A stretch of 64,000 nucleotides of DNA, from contig NZ_QVMG01000003.1 in the NCBI RefSeq assembly GCF_010500925.1, positions 62,001-126,000 of the forward strand. The letters are read 5' to 3'. Under the pieces are notes generated by a model. That model was not told where the DNA came from, searched no databases, and worked only from the letters and a program-made list of their open reading frames with translations. How positions within the stretch are numbered: position 1 is the first letter of the stretch; each line of letters opens with the position of its first letter. The position numbers and the translations under genes are program-made. Shown here one piece after another: positions 8,825 through 18,893 of this stretch. The DNA is from Parabacteroides sp. 52. GTDB lineage: Bacteria; Bacteroidota; Bacteroidia; Bacteroidales; Tannerellaceae.

Positions 8825-8899
8825 GGGCGTTTAGCTCAGCTGGTTCAGAGCATCTGCCTTACAAGCAGAGGGTCGGCGGTTCGAATCCGTCAACGCCCA
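8825..8899 (+). tRNA. tRNA-Val (anticodon TAC), copy 2
   Basis: Identical in sequence to the copy 29 bp upstream and in the same transcript. A strong terminator follows, so the pair forms a two-tRNA operon. Confidence 0.95.
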
Positions 8900-8944
8900 C
8901 AAAACGGTAAAATCCTAATAAGACAGGAGAAGCCAACAAAAGAC

Positions 8945-8986
8945 AAAAAGTCTGTTAGTCAGTAGATTAACAGACTTTTTTATTTT
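8945..8986 (+). terminator. Terminator after the tRNA-Val pair
   Basis: AAAAAGTCTGTTA (8945-8957) and TAACAGACTTTTT (8968-8980) form a 13-bp perfect stem with a 10-base loop and a T-rich tail. Confidence 0.85.
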
Positions 8987-9105
8987 ACCCTCGGACAAGA
9001 AAAGATTCTGAAAGTGGGACACCATACATAAGACTTCCCTAAGAAGGTTATCCGTTTTGTTTTTTATACGATGAAGGGAGGATTAGTGAATTGTAGATTT
9101 TTACC

Positions 9106-9113
9106 TACTTTTG
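9106..9113 (+). promoter_or_regulatory. -7 box for tcdA
   Basis: TACTTTTG matches TAnnTTTG and lies 18 bp before the chosen ATG. It overlaps an upstream in-frame ATG at 9111, which argues against that earlier start. Confidence 0.6.
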
Positions 9114-9131
9114 TATCCAAAAAGACAGATA

Positions 9132-9845
9132 ATGAGTTTTCCCTGGAACAACCGAACAGAATTACTTTTAGGAGCAGAACGGACAGCGCATTTGGCTCAA
9201 TGTCACGTATTGGTCATTGGCTTAGGGGGTGTAGGGGCGTATGCGGCGGAGCAGATTTGCCGGGCCGGGATAGGGCGGATGACGATTGTCGATGCCGACA
9301 CGGTGCAAGAAAGCAACCTCAACCGGCAGTTACCCTCTTTGCATACGACATTAGGCAAAGCCAAAGCCGAGGTGATGGGAGAACGTTTACGGGATATCAA
9401 TCCACAGTTGGAGTTAACAGTCGTCCATGAATTTCTACGGGACGAGCGAACGGAGGAGGTTCTTTCTGCCGCCCCCTATGATTTTATTGTGGATGCGATC
9501 GATTCACTCAGCCCCAAGGTTTATCTTATCTGTGCCGCTTTGCAAAGGCAGATCCCTATTGTTTCTTCGATGGGTGCCGGTGCGAAGACGGATCCTTCCC
9601 AAGTACGATTGGCAGATATCTCGAAATCTTTTAATTGCACATTGGCTAAGATGGTCAGAAAGCGTCTGCATAAGAAGGGTATCCGTAAAGGCATCCCTGT
9701 TGTTTTTTCGACAGAGATGGTTCATACGGATGCAGTGATAGAGGTGAAGAATGAAGAATGCAAAAAGACAACTGCCGGAACAGTGTCGTATATGCCGGCT
9801 ATATTCGGTTGTTTTCTTGCTTCCTATGTGATACAAAATATATAA
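9132..9845 (+). CDS. tcdA: tRNA threonylcarbamoyladenosine dehydratase
   Basis: This 237-residue ThiF/E1-like protein begins '[16 protein letters not shown]', as the TcdA (CsdL/YgdL) group does. The nucleotide-binding loop '[20 protein letters not shown]' and '[14 protein letters not shown]' are diagnostic, as is '[19 protein letters not shown]'. TcdA uses ATP to cyclise t6A at position 37 of ANN-decoding tRNAs to ct6A. The start was placed at 9132 because the upstream ATG falls in the promoter box. A LolD-like ATPase gene follows after 13 bp and may be co-transcribed. Confidence 0.9.
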   Translation: MSFPWNNRTELLLGAERTAHLAQCHVLVIGLGGVGAYAAEQICRAGIGRMTIVDADTVQESNLNRQLPSLHTTLGKAKAEVMGERLRDINPQLELTVVHEFLRDERTEEVLSAAPYDFIVDAIDSLSPKVYLICAALQRQIPIVSSMGAGAKTDPSQVRLADISKSFNCTLAKMVRKRLHKKGIRKGIPVVFSTEMVHTDAVIEVKNEECKKTTAGTVSYMPAIFGCFLASYVIQNI

Positions 9846-9858
9846 ATGCATCCCGATA

Positions 9859-10515
9859 ATGATACAAACGAAAGGAATAAGAAAGAGTTTCGGTTCTCTA
9901 CAAGTACTCAAAGGCATTGATCTTACCATTCAAAAAAGTGAGGTAGTTGCCATCGTCGGTCCAAGTGGTGCAGGCAAAACCACTTTATTGCAGATTATCG
10001 GCACATTGGATTCGCCCGACAGCGGCCAACTACTCATCAACAACACATTAGTGGACGGCATGAATGACAAAGACTTATCCGCTTTCCGGAATAAAAACAT
10101 AGGATTTGTCTTTCAATTCCATCAACTGCTTCCTGAGTTCACTGCATTGGAGAATGTCATGATCCCGGCGCTTATAGGCAAAGAGAAAGCAGGCGTAGCC
10201 GAAAAGAGAGCCAAAGAGTTATTGGATTTCATGAAGTTATCCGACCGGATGACACATAAGCCGGCGGAGTTGTCAGGAGGGGAAAAGCAACGAATCGCAG
10301 TAGCCCGGGCATTGATTAATAACCCGGCAGTGATCCTCGCCGACGAACCCTCGGGAAGTTTGGATACGAAGAACAAAGAGGAACTTCACGCTCTTTTCTT
10401 TGAATTACGGGATCAGATGAAACAAACATTTGTATTGGTTACACATGACGAGCAACTGGCACGCGACACGGACCGGGTCATTCATATGCGGGATGGCGTG
10501 ATTGTTACGGAATAA
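9859..10515 (+). CDS. ABC transporter ATPase, LolD/MacB type
   Basis: At 218 residues it has Walker A 'GPSGAGKTT', Q-loop '[22 protein letters not shown]', signature 'LSGGEKQR', Walker B 'VILADEPSG' and a switch His in 'VTHDEQLA'. The sequence class is that of LolD, which powers release of outer-membrane lipoproteins from the inner membrane, but no permease (LolC/E or FtsX-like) is adjacent, so the partner is unknown. The Q-loop region '[14 protein letters not shown]' is particularly LolD-like. It lies between tcdA and a transporter gene with spacers of 13 and 12 bp. Confidence 0.85.
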   Translation: MIQTKGIRKSFGSLQVLKGIDLTIQKSEVVAIVGPSGAGKTTLLQIIGTLDSPDSGQLLINNTLVDGMNDKDLSAFRNKNIGFVFQFHQLLPEFTALENVMIPALIGKEKAGVAEKRAKELLDFMKLSDRMTHKPAELSGGEKQRIAVARALINNPAVILADEPSGSLDTKNKEELHALFFELRDQMKQTFVLVTHDEQLARDTDRVIHMRDGVIVTE

Positions 10516-10527
10516 AAAAGACAATAT

Positions 10528-11898
10528 ATGACAAACGAAAACAGGGTTACTTTTGGCAGTAAATTGGGTGTGATAATGGCAACGGTAGGTAGTGCCGTCG
10601 GCTTAGGCAATATCTGGCGTTTTCCTTATATGTTAGGAGAAAACGGAGGAGCGGCTTTTCTTCTGATTTATTTTGCCTGTATCCTGGTTTTAGGTTTACC
10701 AGTGATGATCACCGAGTTCTTCATTGGCCGCCATACCCACCGGAATGCTGCCGGCGCTTTTAAGACAATAGCTCCGGGAACCCGATGGAGTCTGATCGGA
10801 TACAATGGGGTACTTGCCGCTTTTCTTATTCTGGGCTTTTATTGTGTCATTGCCGGATGGACCTGCGAGTATATTCTGCAATCCGCAACCGGTGCTTTGC
10901 ATGGGAAAAGTGTAGAAGAGTTCAAAGAGAGTTTCGACATCTTCTCTTCCGGCACGTTGCGTCCGATCGGCTGGACAGTTGCTTTTGTTTTACTGACGCA
11001 TATCATTATAGTCTCCGGGGTAAAACAAGGCATCGAACGGGCCTCCAAGGTGATGATGCCTTTATTGTTTCTCATACTTTTCATCTTATGCATCCGCTCG
11101 GTCACCTTACCGGGGGCAGAAAAAGGACTGGCCTTCCTCTTTTACCCGAATTTCAGTAAGATCACCTCATCGGTCATATTAAGTGCCATGGGACAGGCCT
11201 TCTTCTCATTAAGTATCGGCATGGGTTGTCTGATTACTTATTCTTCTTATTTCAATAAAAAGACCAACCTGCAAACCACCGCTTTGCAAGTGACGCTTTT
11301 GGACACAGTCGTTGCACTTCTGGCGGGGGTGATGATTTTCCCGGCCGTTTTCAGTTTCGGTATAGCTCCGACAGCCGGGCCGGAGTTGGTGTTTATCACT
11401 TTACCCAATGTCTTTGATCAGTTGCCGATGGGCAATATATGGTCTTTTATCTTTTTCATCCTGCTTGCCGTGGCGGCGTTGACTTCTACCATCTCTCTTC
11501 ACGAGGTAGCGACAGCCTATGTACATGAAGAATATAGGCTATCAAGAAAGAAAGCGGCCCTCTTTGTTTCAGCTGGCGTCCTGGTATTGGGCACCATCAG
11601 TTCCCTTTCTTTTGGTGTATTGAAAGACTTCAGTGTTTGCGGATTAACCTTTTTCAATCTGTTAGACTATATCACGGCCAAGATCATGCTTCCTTTAGGC
11701 GGTATGATGATTTGCATCTTTGTAGGGATGCGCGTAGACAAAAAGATTCTGAAGGCGGAATTGACAAACGAGGGAACGATCTCTTTTCATTTCTTTAATA
11801 CCTATGCCTTTGCTATGAAATACATTGCACCACTGCTTATCGGACTGGTTTTCCTAAACGAATTGGGATTATTGAACCTATTGGTAAGACTTTTCTGA
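10528..11898 (+). CDS. Sodium-dependent transporter, neurotransmitter:sodium symporter (SNF) family
   Basis: The 456-residue membrane protein opens with the family's ion- and substrate-binding helix 1 ('SKLGVIMATVGSAVGLGNIWRFPY') and has 11-12 hydrophobic helices, as bacterial LeuT-like transporters do. It presumably couples sodium influx to uptake of an amino acid or related compound; the substrate is not evident from sequence. It is the third gene of a closely spaced run after tcdA and the LolD-like ATPase. Confidence 0.9.
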   Translation: MTNENRVTFGSKLGVIMATVGSAVGLGNIWRFPYMLGENGGAAFLLIYFACILVLGLPVMITEFFIGRHTHRNAAGAFKTIAPGTRWSLIGYNGVLAAFLILGFYCVIAGWTCEYILQSATGALHGKSVEEFKESFDIFSSGTLRPIGWTVAFVLLTHIIIVSGVKQGIERASKVMMPLLFLILFILCIRSVTLPGAEKGLAFLFYPNFSKITSSVILSAMGQAFFSLSIGMGCLITYSSYFNKKTNLQTTALQVTLLDTVVALLAGVMIFPAVFSFGIAPTAGPELVFITLPNVFDQLPMGNIWSFIFFILLAVAALTSTISLHEVATAYVHEEYRLSRKKAALFVSAGVLVLGTISSLSFGVLKDFSVCGLTFFNLLDYITAKIMLPLGGMMICIFVGMRVDKKILKAELTNEGTISFHFFNTYAFAMKYIAPLLIGLVFLNELGLLNLLVRLF

Positions 11899-11974
11899 TA
11901 GCAACCTAAAGCCCTTGTTTATTCCCCCGGGAAAACTTATCTTTACCTTTTTAATAACCAAAACACCTCTGACT

Positions 11975-12703
11975 ATGCATTGGCGTGATTTCTTTTATTT
12001 CTCCAAAGGAGAACGAAGGGCATTGACTTTTTTACTATGCCTGATTACTGCCGCCTGGCTTGCGTTGATATTGACAGATCATCGTGGGGCGCTTGTTCCC
12101 GGCAGTGACAGTATATCCACCCCGGTTGTTTCCCCTGTCTGTATTTATCTGCCTGAAAAGGAAGAAAAAAGAGATCCTCAGCAAGAAGAAAAAGAAATAA
12201 TTCCCCCTTCAGAAAAGAAATCTCCTATTAAGCAACTCCTCTCTCCTTCAAAAAAAGCACCTTTTTATCAAACGATTCCCCAAACAGAGAAGTATCGGGT
12301 GGGCACAATTGTCGAGTTGAATACCGCCGATACGGTTGTCCTGAAAAAGGTACCAGGTATAGGCAGCACCTTTTCCCGCAGGATCATAAAATACAGGGAG
12401 TTATTAGGCGGTTTTTATAGTGTCGAACAATTGGCTGAAGTCTATGGAATAGACGAAGACCGGTTTCAGAAGCTAAAGCAGTGGTTTTGTGTAAACGACC
12501 AACTGATCCTCAAATCTTCCTTCAATAGTCTTTCTTTCGATTCATTGAACAGACATCCCTATTTGAATTACAAACAAGTACGGGCCATCCAGAGGTTACA
12601 TAAACAAAAAGGGAAGCTCACCGGTTGGGAGAACCTGCTGTTATTGGAAGAATTTACCGCCTCGGATATGGAACGGTTGAAATATTATTTTTGTTTTGAA
12701 TAA
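11975..12703 (+). CDS. Membrane-anchored helix-hairpin-helix protein (ComEA-like)
   Basis: The protein has one N-terminal membrane helix (ALTFLLCLITAAWLALIL), a charged, proline-rich linker, then two ComEA-type helix-hairpin-helix regions: 'VELNTADTVVLKKVPGIGST' with 'RIIKYRELLGGF', and a second, more degenerate one near the C terminus ('HPYLNYKQVRAIQRLHKQKG'). Such proteins bind DNA non-specifically; ComEA is a periplasmic DNA receptor in competent bacteria, but no other competence gene is near, so that role is only a guess. The start MHWRDFFYFSKGERRAL was chosen over an in-frame ATG at 11915 because homologues begin with this motif. Confidence 0.78.
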   Translation: MHWRDFFYFSKGERRALTFLLCLITAAWLALILTDHRGALVPGSDSISTPVVSPVCIYLPEKEEKRDPQQEEKEIIPPSEKKSPIKQLLSPSKKAPFYQTIPQTEKYRVGTIVELNTADTVVLKKVPGIGSTFSRRIIKYRELLGGFYSVEQLAEVYGIDEDRFQKLKQWFCVNDQLILKSSFNSLSFDSLNRHPYLNYKQVRAIQRLHKQKGKLTGWENLLLLEEFTASDMERLKYYFCFE

Positions 12704-12773
12704 ATGCGGCAGTCTTTCCCTTGCTTTGTGATCAATCTATTCATGAATAACCGGGGGTTACAGAGATTATTTC

Positions 12774-12781
12774 TATCTTTG
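12774..12781 (+). promoter_or_regulatory. -7 box for cysS
   Basis: TATCTTTG lies 25 bp before the cysS ATG. Confidence 0.55.
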
Positions 12782-12806
12782 CAGTTCTTATTAATACAAA
12801 GAGATC

Positions 12807-14282
12807 ATGGAACATCCATTGTATATTTACAATACCCTTGGCAGGAAGAAAGAACAATTCATCCCACTGCATGCCCCCCATGTCGGCATGTATGTTTGTG
12901 GGCCGACAGTATATGGTGATGCGCATTTGGGACATGCACGTCCGGCAATTACATTCGACCTCTTATTTCGTTATTTGCAACACCTAGGTTATAAGGTGCG
13001 TTACGTACGTAATATCACGGATGTAGGTCATCTGGAGCATGATGCAGATGCCGGAGAGGACAAAATTGCCAAGAAGGCACGATTGGAAGAGTTGGAACCG
13101 ATGGAGGTGGTACAGTTTTATCTGAATCGCTATCATAAAGCCATGGAAGCGTTGAATGTACTTCCTCCCAGTATTGAGCCACATGCATCCGGACACATTA
13201 TCGAACAAATCGAGCTCGTAGAGAAAATCATGCAAAACGGTTTTGCCTATGAGAGTGACGGCTCGGTTTATTTCGATGTAGAGAAATATGACAAACAACA
13301 TACGTATGGCATCCTGTCGGGACGGCATATTGAAGATATGATCAATACCACCCGCGCACTGGATGGACAGGAGGAGAAAAAGAATCCGATTGACTTCGCC
13401 TTGTGGAAAAAAGCACAACCCGAACACATCATGCGCTGGCCTTCGCCTTGGAGTAACGGTTTCCCGGGATGGCATTGCGAATGTACGGCAATGGGCAAGA
13501 AGTACCTGGGGGAACATTTTGATATCCACGGGGGCGGAATGGACTTGATCTTCCCGCATCATGAATGTGAGATTGCGCAATCGGTTGCTTCCCAAGGAGA
13601 TGATATGGTACATTACTGGATGCATAACAATATGATCACAGTAAATGGGCAGAAGATGGGAAAATCATTGGGCAACTTCATTACGCTGGACGAATTCTTT
13701 ACGGGCAATCATAAAATGTTGACACAGGCTTATTCACCGATGACCATCCGTTTCTTCATTCTACAGGCTCATTACCGCAGCACGGTAGACTTTAGCAATG
13801 AAGCATTGCAAGCTTCGGAAAAAGGCTTGGCCCGCCTAATGGATGCCTACCACGCCTTGTCTAAGATACAAGCGGCAGAGACCACCTCTGTTGAAGTAAG
13901 CGGATTACGAAAAAAATGCTTCGATGCATTGAACGACGATTTGAACTCTCCCATTGCCATCTCTCACCTCTTCGATGCCGCCCGGGCAATCAATACGGTC
14001 AAAGACGGCAAAGGCAGTTTATCTGCCGAAGATCTGAAAGAGTTGCAGGAGGTATTCCAATTGTTCCTTTTGGATATTATGGGACTAAAAGACGAGGCCA
14101 CTGCGGAAGGGGGGCATACGGAGGCTTTTGGTAAAGCGATCGATCTTTTGCTTTCAATCCGTCAACAGGCAAAGGAAAACAAAGACTGGTCGACCTCGGA
14201 TAAGATCCGGAATGAATTAACGGCTCTTGGTTTCGAGATTAAGGACACCAAAGAGGGAGCCGAATGGAAGATAAACAAATGA
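12807..14282 (+). CDS. cysS: Cysteinyl-tRNA synthetase
   Basis: The 491-residue class I synthetase has the HIGH-type motif in '[15 protein letters not shown]', the KMSKS-type motif as 'KMGKS', and the zinc ligands (Cys in 'YVCGPTVYG', '[10 protein letters not shown]', and His in '[11 protein letters not shown]'). It charges tRNA-Cys in the cytoplasm. Length and order of motifs are normal for the family. It is followed after 18 bp by a thioesterase gene, likely in the same transcript. Confidence 0.96.
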   Translation: MEHPLYIYNTLGRKKEQFIPLHAPHVGMYVCGPTVYGDAHLGHARPAITFDLLFRYLQHLGYKVRYVRNITDVGHLEHDADAGEDKIAKKARLEELEPMEVVQFYLNRYHKAMEALNVLPPSIEPHASGHIIEQIELVEKIMQNGFAYESDGSVYFDVEKYDKQHTYGILSGRHIEDMINTTRALDGQEEKKNPIDFALWKKAQPEHIMRWPSPWSNGFPGWHCECTAMGKKYLGEHFDIHGGGMDLIFPHHECEIAQSVASQGDDMVHYWMHNNMITVNGQKMGKSLGNFITLDEFFTGNHKMLTQAYSPMTIRFFILQAHYRSTVDFSNEALQASEKGLARLMDAYHALSKIQAAETTSVEVSGLRKKCFDALNDDLNSPIAISHLFDAARAINTVKDGKGSLSAEDLKELQEVFQLFLLDIMGLKDEATAEGGHTEAFGKAIDLLLSIRQQAKENKDWSTSDKIRNELTALGFEIKDTKEGAEWKINK

Positions 14283-14300
14283 TGGTTAATCAGTAACAAA

Positions 14301-14708
14301 ATGACTATAAATGAATTTTTAAAGGGCGATCAATTCGCCCTTTTTGCCGGAGTCGAACTTCTTGAGGTGGGCAATGGTTATGCCAAAGCCCGGATGGAGA
14401 TAAAACCGATGCACCTAAATGGAGGCGGTGTTTGCCAGGGAGGCGCGCTCTTTACATTGGCCGACCTGGCTTTTGCGGCGGCAACAAACAGCCATGCCCG
14501 GCTTACATTATCGATTACCTCCAGCATCCATTTCTTCCAATCGGAAAGTCAGGGTTTCCTTTATGCAGAAGCCAAGGAAGTATTTGACCACAAACGATTG
14601 GCGAATTGCGAGGTACGCATAAAGAATGAAACAGGAGAATTGATTGCTACATTTACCGGTACGGGGTACAGAAAAGACAGTCCACTGCCTTTCGCCCCGA
14701 TCGATTGA
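14301..14708 (+). CDS. Hotdog-fold acyl-CoA thioesterase (PaaI-like)
   Basis: The 135-residue protein has the PaaI/YdiI hotdog pattern: 'PMHLNGGGVCQGGALFTLADLAFAAA' contains the central helix with the catalytic Asp region, and 'FFQSESQGFLYAEAKEV' forms the following strands. It should hydrolyse an acyl- or aryl-CoA thioester in the cytoplasm; the substrate is unknown. A location directly after cysS probably reflects co-transcription rather than shared function. Confidence 0.82.
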   Translation: MTINEFLKGDQFALFAGVELLEVGNGYAKARMEIKPMHLNGGGVCQGGALFTLADLAFAAATNSHARLTLSITSSIHFFQSESQGFLYAEAKEVFDHKRLANCEVRIKNETGELIATFTGTGYRKDSPLPFAPID

Positions 14709-14750
14709 ACATATGCCGGTGTATTATAAATTCTTTCTGAAGAGAACCTT

Positions 14751-16664
14751 TTAAAACGACAAGCCTCCCCCACGATTGGAGTTTCCTGAAGATTGTCTTT
14801 TCCCTTCTTCTTTATAATCTCTTTTCTTCTGAGTAGTCTCTTTGGGCTTGTTCTTGGTGATATCAAGAGGTTTTTGCATATGCAATGGGGTGCTTAATAC
14901 ATTCCAATCCGAAATTTCCTGTTCCCAGTTCTGCATTATCTCAATCACTTTCGGATAATAATAGACCGGTTCAGGCTGTTGCTTTTCGGCATAATTGCCT
15001 GTATCCCAAATATCATTCTCATTCAGGTCGACAATCAGGCGGGCGTAATATTTATCCGGTTTTAAGTCCATAAACAAAGCACCTCCATTTACGACCCTGG
15101 CTTTTCGGACAGGCATATCCGAAGCGTTTAATAATTCCACAAAAGAAGCCGCTTCTATGCCGGACACATTGAGATAGAGGTGTCCGTATTCTTCTTTCTT
15201 TTTTATCTTAAACTCACTCTTAAACCCATTGTTCCATCTCCCGTAGACACTAAAGACAGAGGCAGAGTCGATCTCCAATAAATATTCATTGCCATACTGC
15301 CAGGGACGTTTAATCAGATAGCGCAAGGAGTTGGTGGAATCCGGGGAGAAGTCAAATTCTACCGGCACCCATAAGGAGTCGGTTCGTTGATGCAGGAAGA
15401 ACTTTTCTTTTGAGACATCCAATACCGGTTCGTTGAATAAGACAAATACCGTATCGTAAAGATTGAGGGTTCCACCGGCATTTATATCCATCCCCAAGAA
15501 GACGACAGGGTCCGGCTCGTCATTCTTTTTGTTTTTTTTCTTTTCCGGGGCACGGTTGCGGAAGTTAAACTGTACCGTATCGGTTTGCGGACGTAAGATA
15601 TTCAGAGAATCACTTTTGGAATAAGTGAATGCCAAACGCAAGGTGTCCTGCTTCCATACGGTAGAATCCATCAGCCAGAAGTTCACGGTTCTTCCCTCCT
15701 CTGCCGTTTGAATATAATACCAATCACTCTCTACCGGTTCGAAGTTCACCGGAACGGGAAGGGGAATTGTATCGAGCGGGGCATTGTATTTGGCTGTCAA
15801 CAAATGACGTTCCGCACGTTCGGGGCGCAACATATATTGCCGTTCGAACTTTTCTTTGAAAAGGAGTAACTGAATATCATCCGGCAGAAAGCGGGTATAC
15901 GGAATAGTACGCACCGTATCAATGGTTAAGCTATCCAACCAGGTGGTATCCTTGCGGATGGCAAACTCAAAAGTCGGGACAATCAGTGAGTCGGAGAAGG
16001 CTATATCTTCTCCGGATTGATCGAATCTATAATCGCGGTTCACATCATTCAATCCAAAAATATGATAACTCCCCGGGGAAATATTCCGGATAGTGAACTT
16101 CCCTCTCTCGTCCGTACGGGATGTACGGAAGAAAGGTTCTTTGACGAAAGCCGAATCTTCCAGGTTTTTATGTAATCCGACAGTGATACCGGGCATTGGT
16201 TCCAAATTCTCTGCGTTCAGTAACAAACCGGAAATCTCCAAAGAGTCGATCATTTCGCCTGTCGAGAAGGCAAAAGTAAAGTTCTCCAATACGTTCTTTT
16301 CGTTATTATCGACGACAGAGTTGGTAAAGTCTATGGTGTAGGTGGTATTGGGCTGCAGGGAGTCTTTCAGTTCGACAACGATCTTTTTCCCTTGTGCCCG
16401 GATGATAGGCATTTGCAACTGAGGAGGGGTTATAATGACATTTTCCGATGGTTTTTCCAACTGGATAAGCTCGTTGAAAAGAATCTCCACCCTCTTTCCC
16501 GTATAGTTTATTTCGTTGGGAGCCGGGGTACTGCTTATATATTTAGGCGGCGTTTCATCATAGGGTCCACCATTGGGTGTACCTATACTTGCACATGAAT
16601 AGATCAGTAACAAAAACAATCCGTTTATTACCGGTAAGACATTCTTTCTCTGTATCTTCCTCAT
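14751..16664 (-). CDS. Ig-like domain lipoprotein of Bacteroidota (function unknown)
   Basis: About 637 residues. A signal peptide ends in a lipobox (LLLIYSC, Cys then ASIGTPNGGP), so the protein is lipid-anchored. The first domain ('TPPKYISSTPAPNEINYTGK', 'ILFNELIQLEKPSENVIITPP') is the bacterial Ig-like/SbsA type. A carboxypeptidase regulatory-like segment follows ('MPGITVGLHKN', 'RTDERGKFTIRNISPGSYHI'), then a second Ig-like region ('LYDTVFVLFNEPVLDVSKEKF'). A basic, low-complexity tail (KPKETTQKKRDY) ends the chain. Proteins of this architecture are widespread in Bacteroidales and uncharacterised. The ATG at 16664 fits the promoter spacing better than the one at 16679. Confidence 0.8.
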   Translation of the reverse strand: MRKIQRKNVLPVINGLFLLLIYSCASIGTPNGGPYDETPPKYISSTPAPNEINYTGKRVEILFNELIQLEKPSENVIITPPQLQMPIIRAQGKKIVVELKDSLQPNTTYTIDFTNSVVDNNEKNVLENFTFAFSTGEMIDSLEISGLLLNAENLEPMPGITVGLHKNLEDSAFVKEPFFRTSRTDERGKFTIRNISPGSYHIFGLNDVNRDYRFDQSGEDIAFSDSLIVPTFEFAIRKDTTWLDSLTIDTVRTIPYTRFLPDDIQLLLFKEKFERQYMLRPERAERHLLTAKYNAPLDTIPLPVPVNFEPVESDWYYIQTAEEGRTVNFWLMDSTVWKQDTLRLAFTYSKSDSLNILRPQTDTVQFNFRNRAPEKKKNKKNDEPDPVVFLGMDINAGGTLNLYDTVFVLFNEPVLDVSKEKFFLHQRTDSLWVPVEFDFSPDSTNSLRYLIKRPWQYGNEYLLEIDSASVFSVYGRWNNGFKSEFKIKKKEEYGHLYLNVSGIEAASFVELLNASDMPVRKARVVNGGALFMDLKPDKYYARLIVDLNENDIWDTGNYAEKQQPEPVYYYPKVIEIMQNWEQEISDWNVLSTPLHMQKPLDITKNKPKETTQKKRDYKEEGKRQSSGNSNRGGGLSF

Positions 16665-16692
16665 TCTGACAATCCTCATTCTATGGAGAGGA

Positions 16693-16700
16693 CAAAAATA
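16693..16700 (-). promoter_or_regulatory. -7 box for the Ig-like lipoprotein gene
   Basis: The minus strand reads TATTTTTG, about 30 bp before the chosen start codon. Confidence 0.5.
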
Positions 16701-16763
16701 GGTAAAATTACAATGACATAACGAGGATGAGGTCGTATTTAATCAATCTTTGCATTCGGGATT

Positions 16764-18044
16764 TCATTTAACCGGCACCGTACTCCTCTTCAAAAAACGA
16801 AAACCAATCCGGCAGTAAAGGCATTTTTTTTGATCACAATAGGCTCGTTTCAGTTGTATAAGTGCCTGTGAATCGCCTGCATGACGCACCTCTATCCCGG
16901 CTTTGCGGAAGGTATATACAATATTGTTTTTCTCCGGAGGGATTTTCTCCAACAGAGTGTTTGCCCGTTCACAATAGGTAATACGATTGGCATGTTGGCC
17001 ATAAGCAAAAAGCATGGGTACTACGGTATTGATCAATAATACATTTAACGACTCCTCTCCTATCGTTTTTTCTTTTACCGGCGAAGCATGACGGAAATGA
17101 TAATGCGTCTGCCAATAAGCAGAAGGAAGAATGCGGAAATATTTTTTTATCTGGTTGGGACTAGTAATTTCCAGGATCAGGGAGAAAAGGGTATCGTATC
17201 TGACCCAGAGTGCAGCCAATTGCGCCAGCCGTTGGTGTGGGAAATTACCCGGTCGCAGGCGCAGGTTCTTAAACAAAGAGGCATCCAGGGGTTTCAGACC
17301 GAACTTATGTTTGAGAAAGCGGTACTCCCTTTGTAAAAGGAGATAATAGGGACAATGTCCGGGATACTCCAACATACCCGCCTGTCCGAACAACATGGCT
17401 TCTACCTGTGCGTGATTGCATCGGTGTTTCTGGATACAGTGAAAGGGTAAACTTTTGGCTAGCCATTCAAATGCATCGCTGTTGACACCGAAACCGAAAT
17501 TACGGGTAAGGGTAATATAAAACACTTCATTCCAGTCGTTATTGTATTGCTCCAATAAAGACAGTATATCTGCCGTTTTCCGCTCCAACCGTTCTTCCAG
17601 AAGAGCTGCCAGCCAAACAGAACAGTGCAAAGGTTCAATCTCCCGGATGTAGGGCAGGCAAGGCATAGCCGTTTCCTGATGAAGCAACCAGTCTATGTTC
17701 TCTCGTATATTCTCCGGAATAGTGAGGATAACCTGGGGAATAGGTTCTCCGGTAGTACGTAAGATGCGGGCATCATCGAGGCCGGTCACATGCAGGATAA
17801 CCGAGTCATAAGCTTTATCCCTGTCATGATGATGATGTATCCAGTCGGAAGCCTTCTCGTGGATCTCTATACTTCCGGCCCATACGGTATTCTCTATCTT
17901 AATTTTTGCATTAAAAAAGTCGGGACCGGCATCTGTATTATGAATTCCCGGATCAAGCACCTGGAAAGAGACGCCGTCGGTAGTGGTTAAAGTGGACGCG
18001 TCATATAGTTTGTATTTCCAAACATAATGCAATAAACGTTCCAT
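16764..18044 (-). CDS. DUF2851 family protein
   Basis: The 426-residue soluble protein begins 'MERLLHYVWKYKLYD', typical for DUF2851, and contains 'GIHNTDAGPDFFNAKI', 'WAGSIEIHEKASDWIHHHHD' and 'YDSVILHVT'. These Asp/Glu/His-rich segments resemble a nuclease-like metal site, but no activity is known for the family. Near the C terminus a pair of CxxC-like Cys ('CDQKKCLYCRIGF') may bind a metal. The start MERLL was chosen over an ATG two codons upstream. It diverges from dapB. Confidence 0.85.
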   Translation of the reverse strand: MERLLHYVWKYKLYDASTLTTTDGVSFQVLDPGIHNTDAGPDFFNAKIKIENTVWAGSIEIHEKASDWIHHHHDRDKAYDSVILHVTGLDDARILRTTGEPIPQVILTIPENIRENIDWLLHQETAMPCLPYIREIEPLHCSVWLAALLEERLERKTADILSLLEQYNNDWNEVFYITLTRNFGFGVNSDAFEWLAKSLPFHCIQKHRCNHAQVEAMLFGQAGMLEYPGHCPYYLLLQREYRFLKHKFGLKPLDASLFKNLRLRPGNFPHQRLAQLAALWVRYDTLFSLILEITSPNQIKKYFRILPSAYWQTHYHFRHASPVKEKTIGEESLNVLLINTVVPMLFAYGQHANRITYCERANTLLEKIPPEKNNIVYTFRKAGIEVRHAGDSQALIQLKRAYCDQKKCLYCRIGFRFLKRSTVPVK

Positions 18045-18072
18045 AAACATTCAGAGTTAAGATTCTTTTTCA

Positions 18073-18080
18073 CAAATGTA
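18073..18080 (-). promoter_or_regulatory. -7 box for the DUF2851 gene
   Basis: The minus strand reads TACATTTG. It lies only 12 bp from the divergent dapB box, so the two promoters overlap. Confidence 0.55.
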
Positions 18081-18092
18081 ATTCATTTTCTG

Positions 18093-18100
18093 TATATTTG
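18093..18100 (+). promoter_or_regulatory. -7 box for the dapB operon
   Basis: TATATTTG, about 55 bp before the dapB ATG. It should drive dapB, both signal peptidase genes and the WbqC gene, as these follow with spacers of 1-21 bp. Confidence 0.6.
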
Positions 18101-18155
18101 CATCTTTATAACCAGTCATTTGGCTGAGGAATGATCACTTATTGTATAAAAAAAG

Positions 18156-18872
18156 ATGAAGATTGCACTTATAGGTTACGGAAAAATGGGGAAGACCATC
18201 GAACGGATTGCGCTTGAAAGAGGTCACCAGATTGTTTCAATCATTGATATCAATAATACAGAAGACTTTACTTCGGAAGCATTTCAAAGTGCGGATGTAG
18301 CGATTGAGTTTACAGTTCCTGCTACTGCTTTCGATAATTATATGAAATGTTTCGCAGCCAGCGTACCGGTTGTTTCGGGTACTACCGGATGGCTTGATCG
18401 TTTGCCTATAATCAAAGAAAAATGTGAAAAAGAAGGGCAGACCTTCTTCTACGCATCCAACTTTAGTATTGGCGTAAATATTTTCTTCGCCCTCAACAAG
18501 TACCTGGCAAAGATCATGAATAACTTCCCTAACTACAATGCAAGTATGACGGAAACACACCATATCCACAAACTGGATGCTCCGAGTGGAACGGCTATAT
18601 CCCTGGCGGAAGATTTGATCGCAGAGGTCGAAAGAAAAAAGCGTTGGGTGTTAGGAACCGAGAAAGAAACAACCGATTTATCTATTGCAGCTATCCGTGA
18701 AGGAGAAGTGCCCGGCATACATGAAATTGTTTACGAATCGGATGTAGACAGCATCCGTATCGAACATGATGCCAAAAGCCGGGAAGGATTTGCTTTAGGA
18801 GCGGTTGTGGCTGCCGAGTTTACTGCCGGGAAGAAAGGTTTCCTGGGCATGAGTGACCTGTTTAAGTTTTAA
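18156..18872 (+). CDS. dapB: 4-hydroxy-tetrahydrodipicolinate reductase
   Basis: The 238-residue enzyme has the N-terminal nucleotide-binding loop 'IALIGYGKMGKTIE', the 'VSGTTGW' motif and the catalytic 'HHIHKLDAPSGTA' motif with the conserved His and Lys. It reduces 4-hydroxy-tetrahydrodipicolinate with NAD(P)H in the lysine and diaminopimelate pathway, so it feeds peptidoglycan synthesis. It is slightly shorter than the E. coli enzyme, as usual in Bacteroidetes. It leads a four-gene operon. Confidence 0.95.
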   Translation: MKIALIGYGKMGKTIERIALERGHQIVSIIDINNTEDFTSEAFQSADVAIEFTVPATAFDNYMKCFAASVPVVSGTTGWLDRLPIIKEKCEKEGQTFFYASNFSIGVNIFFALNKYLAKIMNNFPNYNASMTETHHIHKLDAPSGTAISLAEDLIAEVERKKRWVLGTEKETTDLSIAAIREGEVPGIHEIVYESDVDSIRIEHDAKSREGFALGAVVAAEFTAGKKGFLGMSDLFKF

Positions 18873-18893
18873 TGCATTAAAAATCAGCGAAAG

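Noticed and set aside
8721-8899. Integrase attachment site at the tRNA-Val pair
   Set aside because: The duplicated sequence is a complete tRNA on both sides with its own terminator, and no integrase or mobile gene lies nearby.
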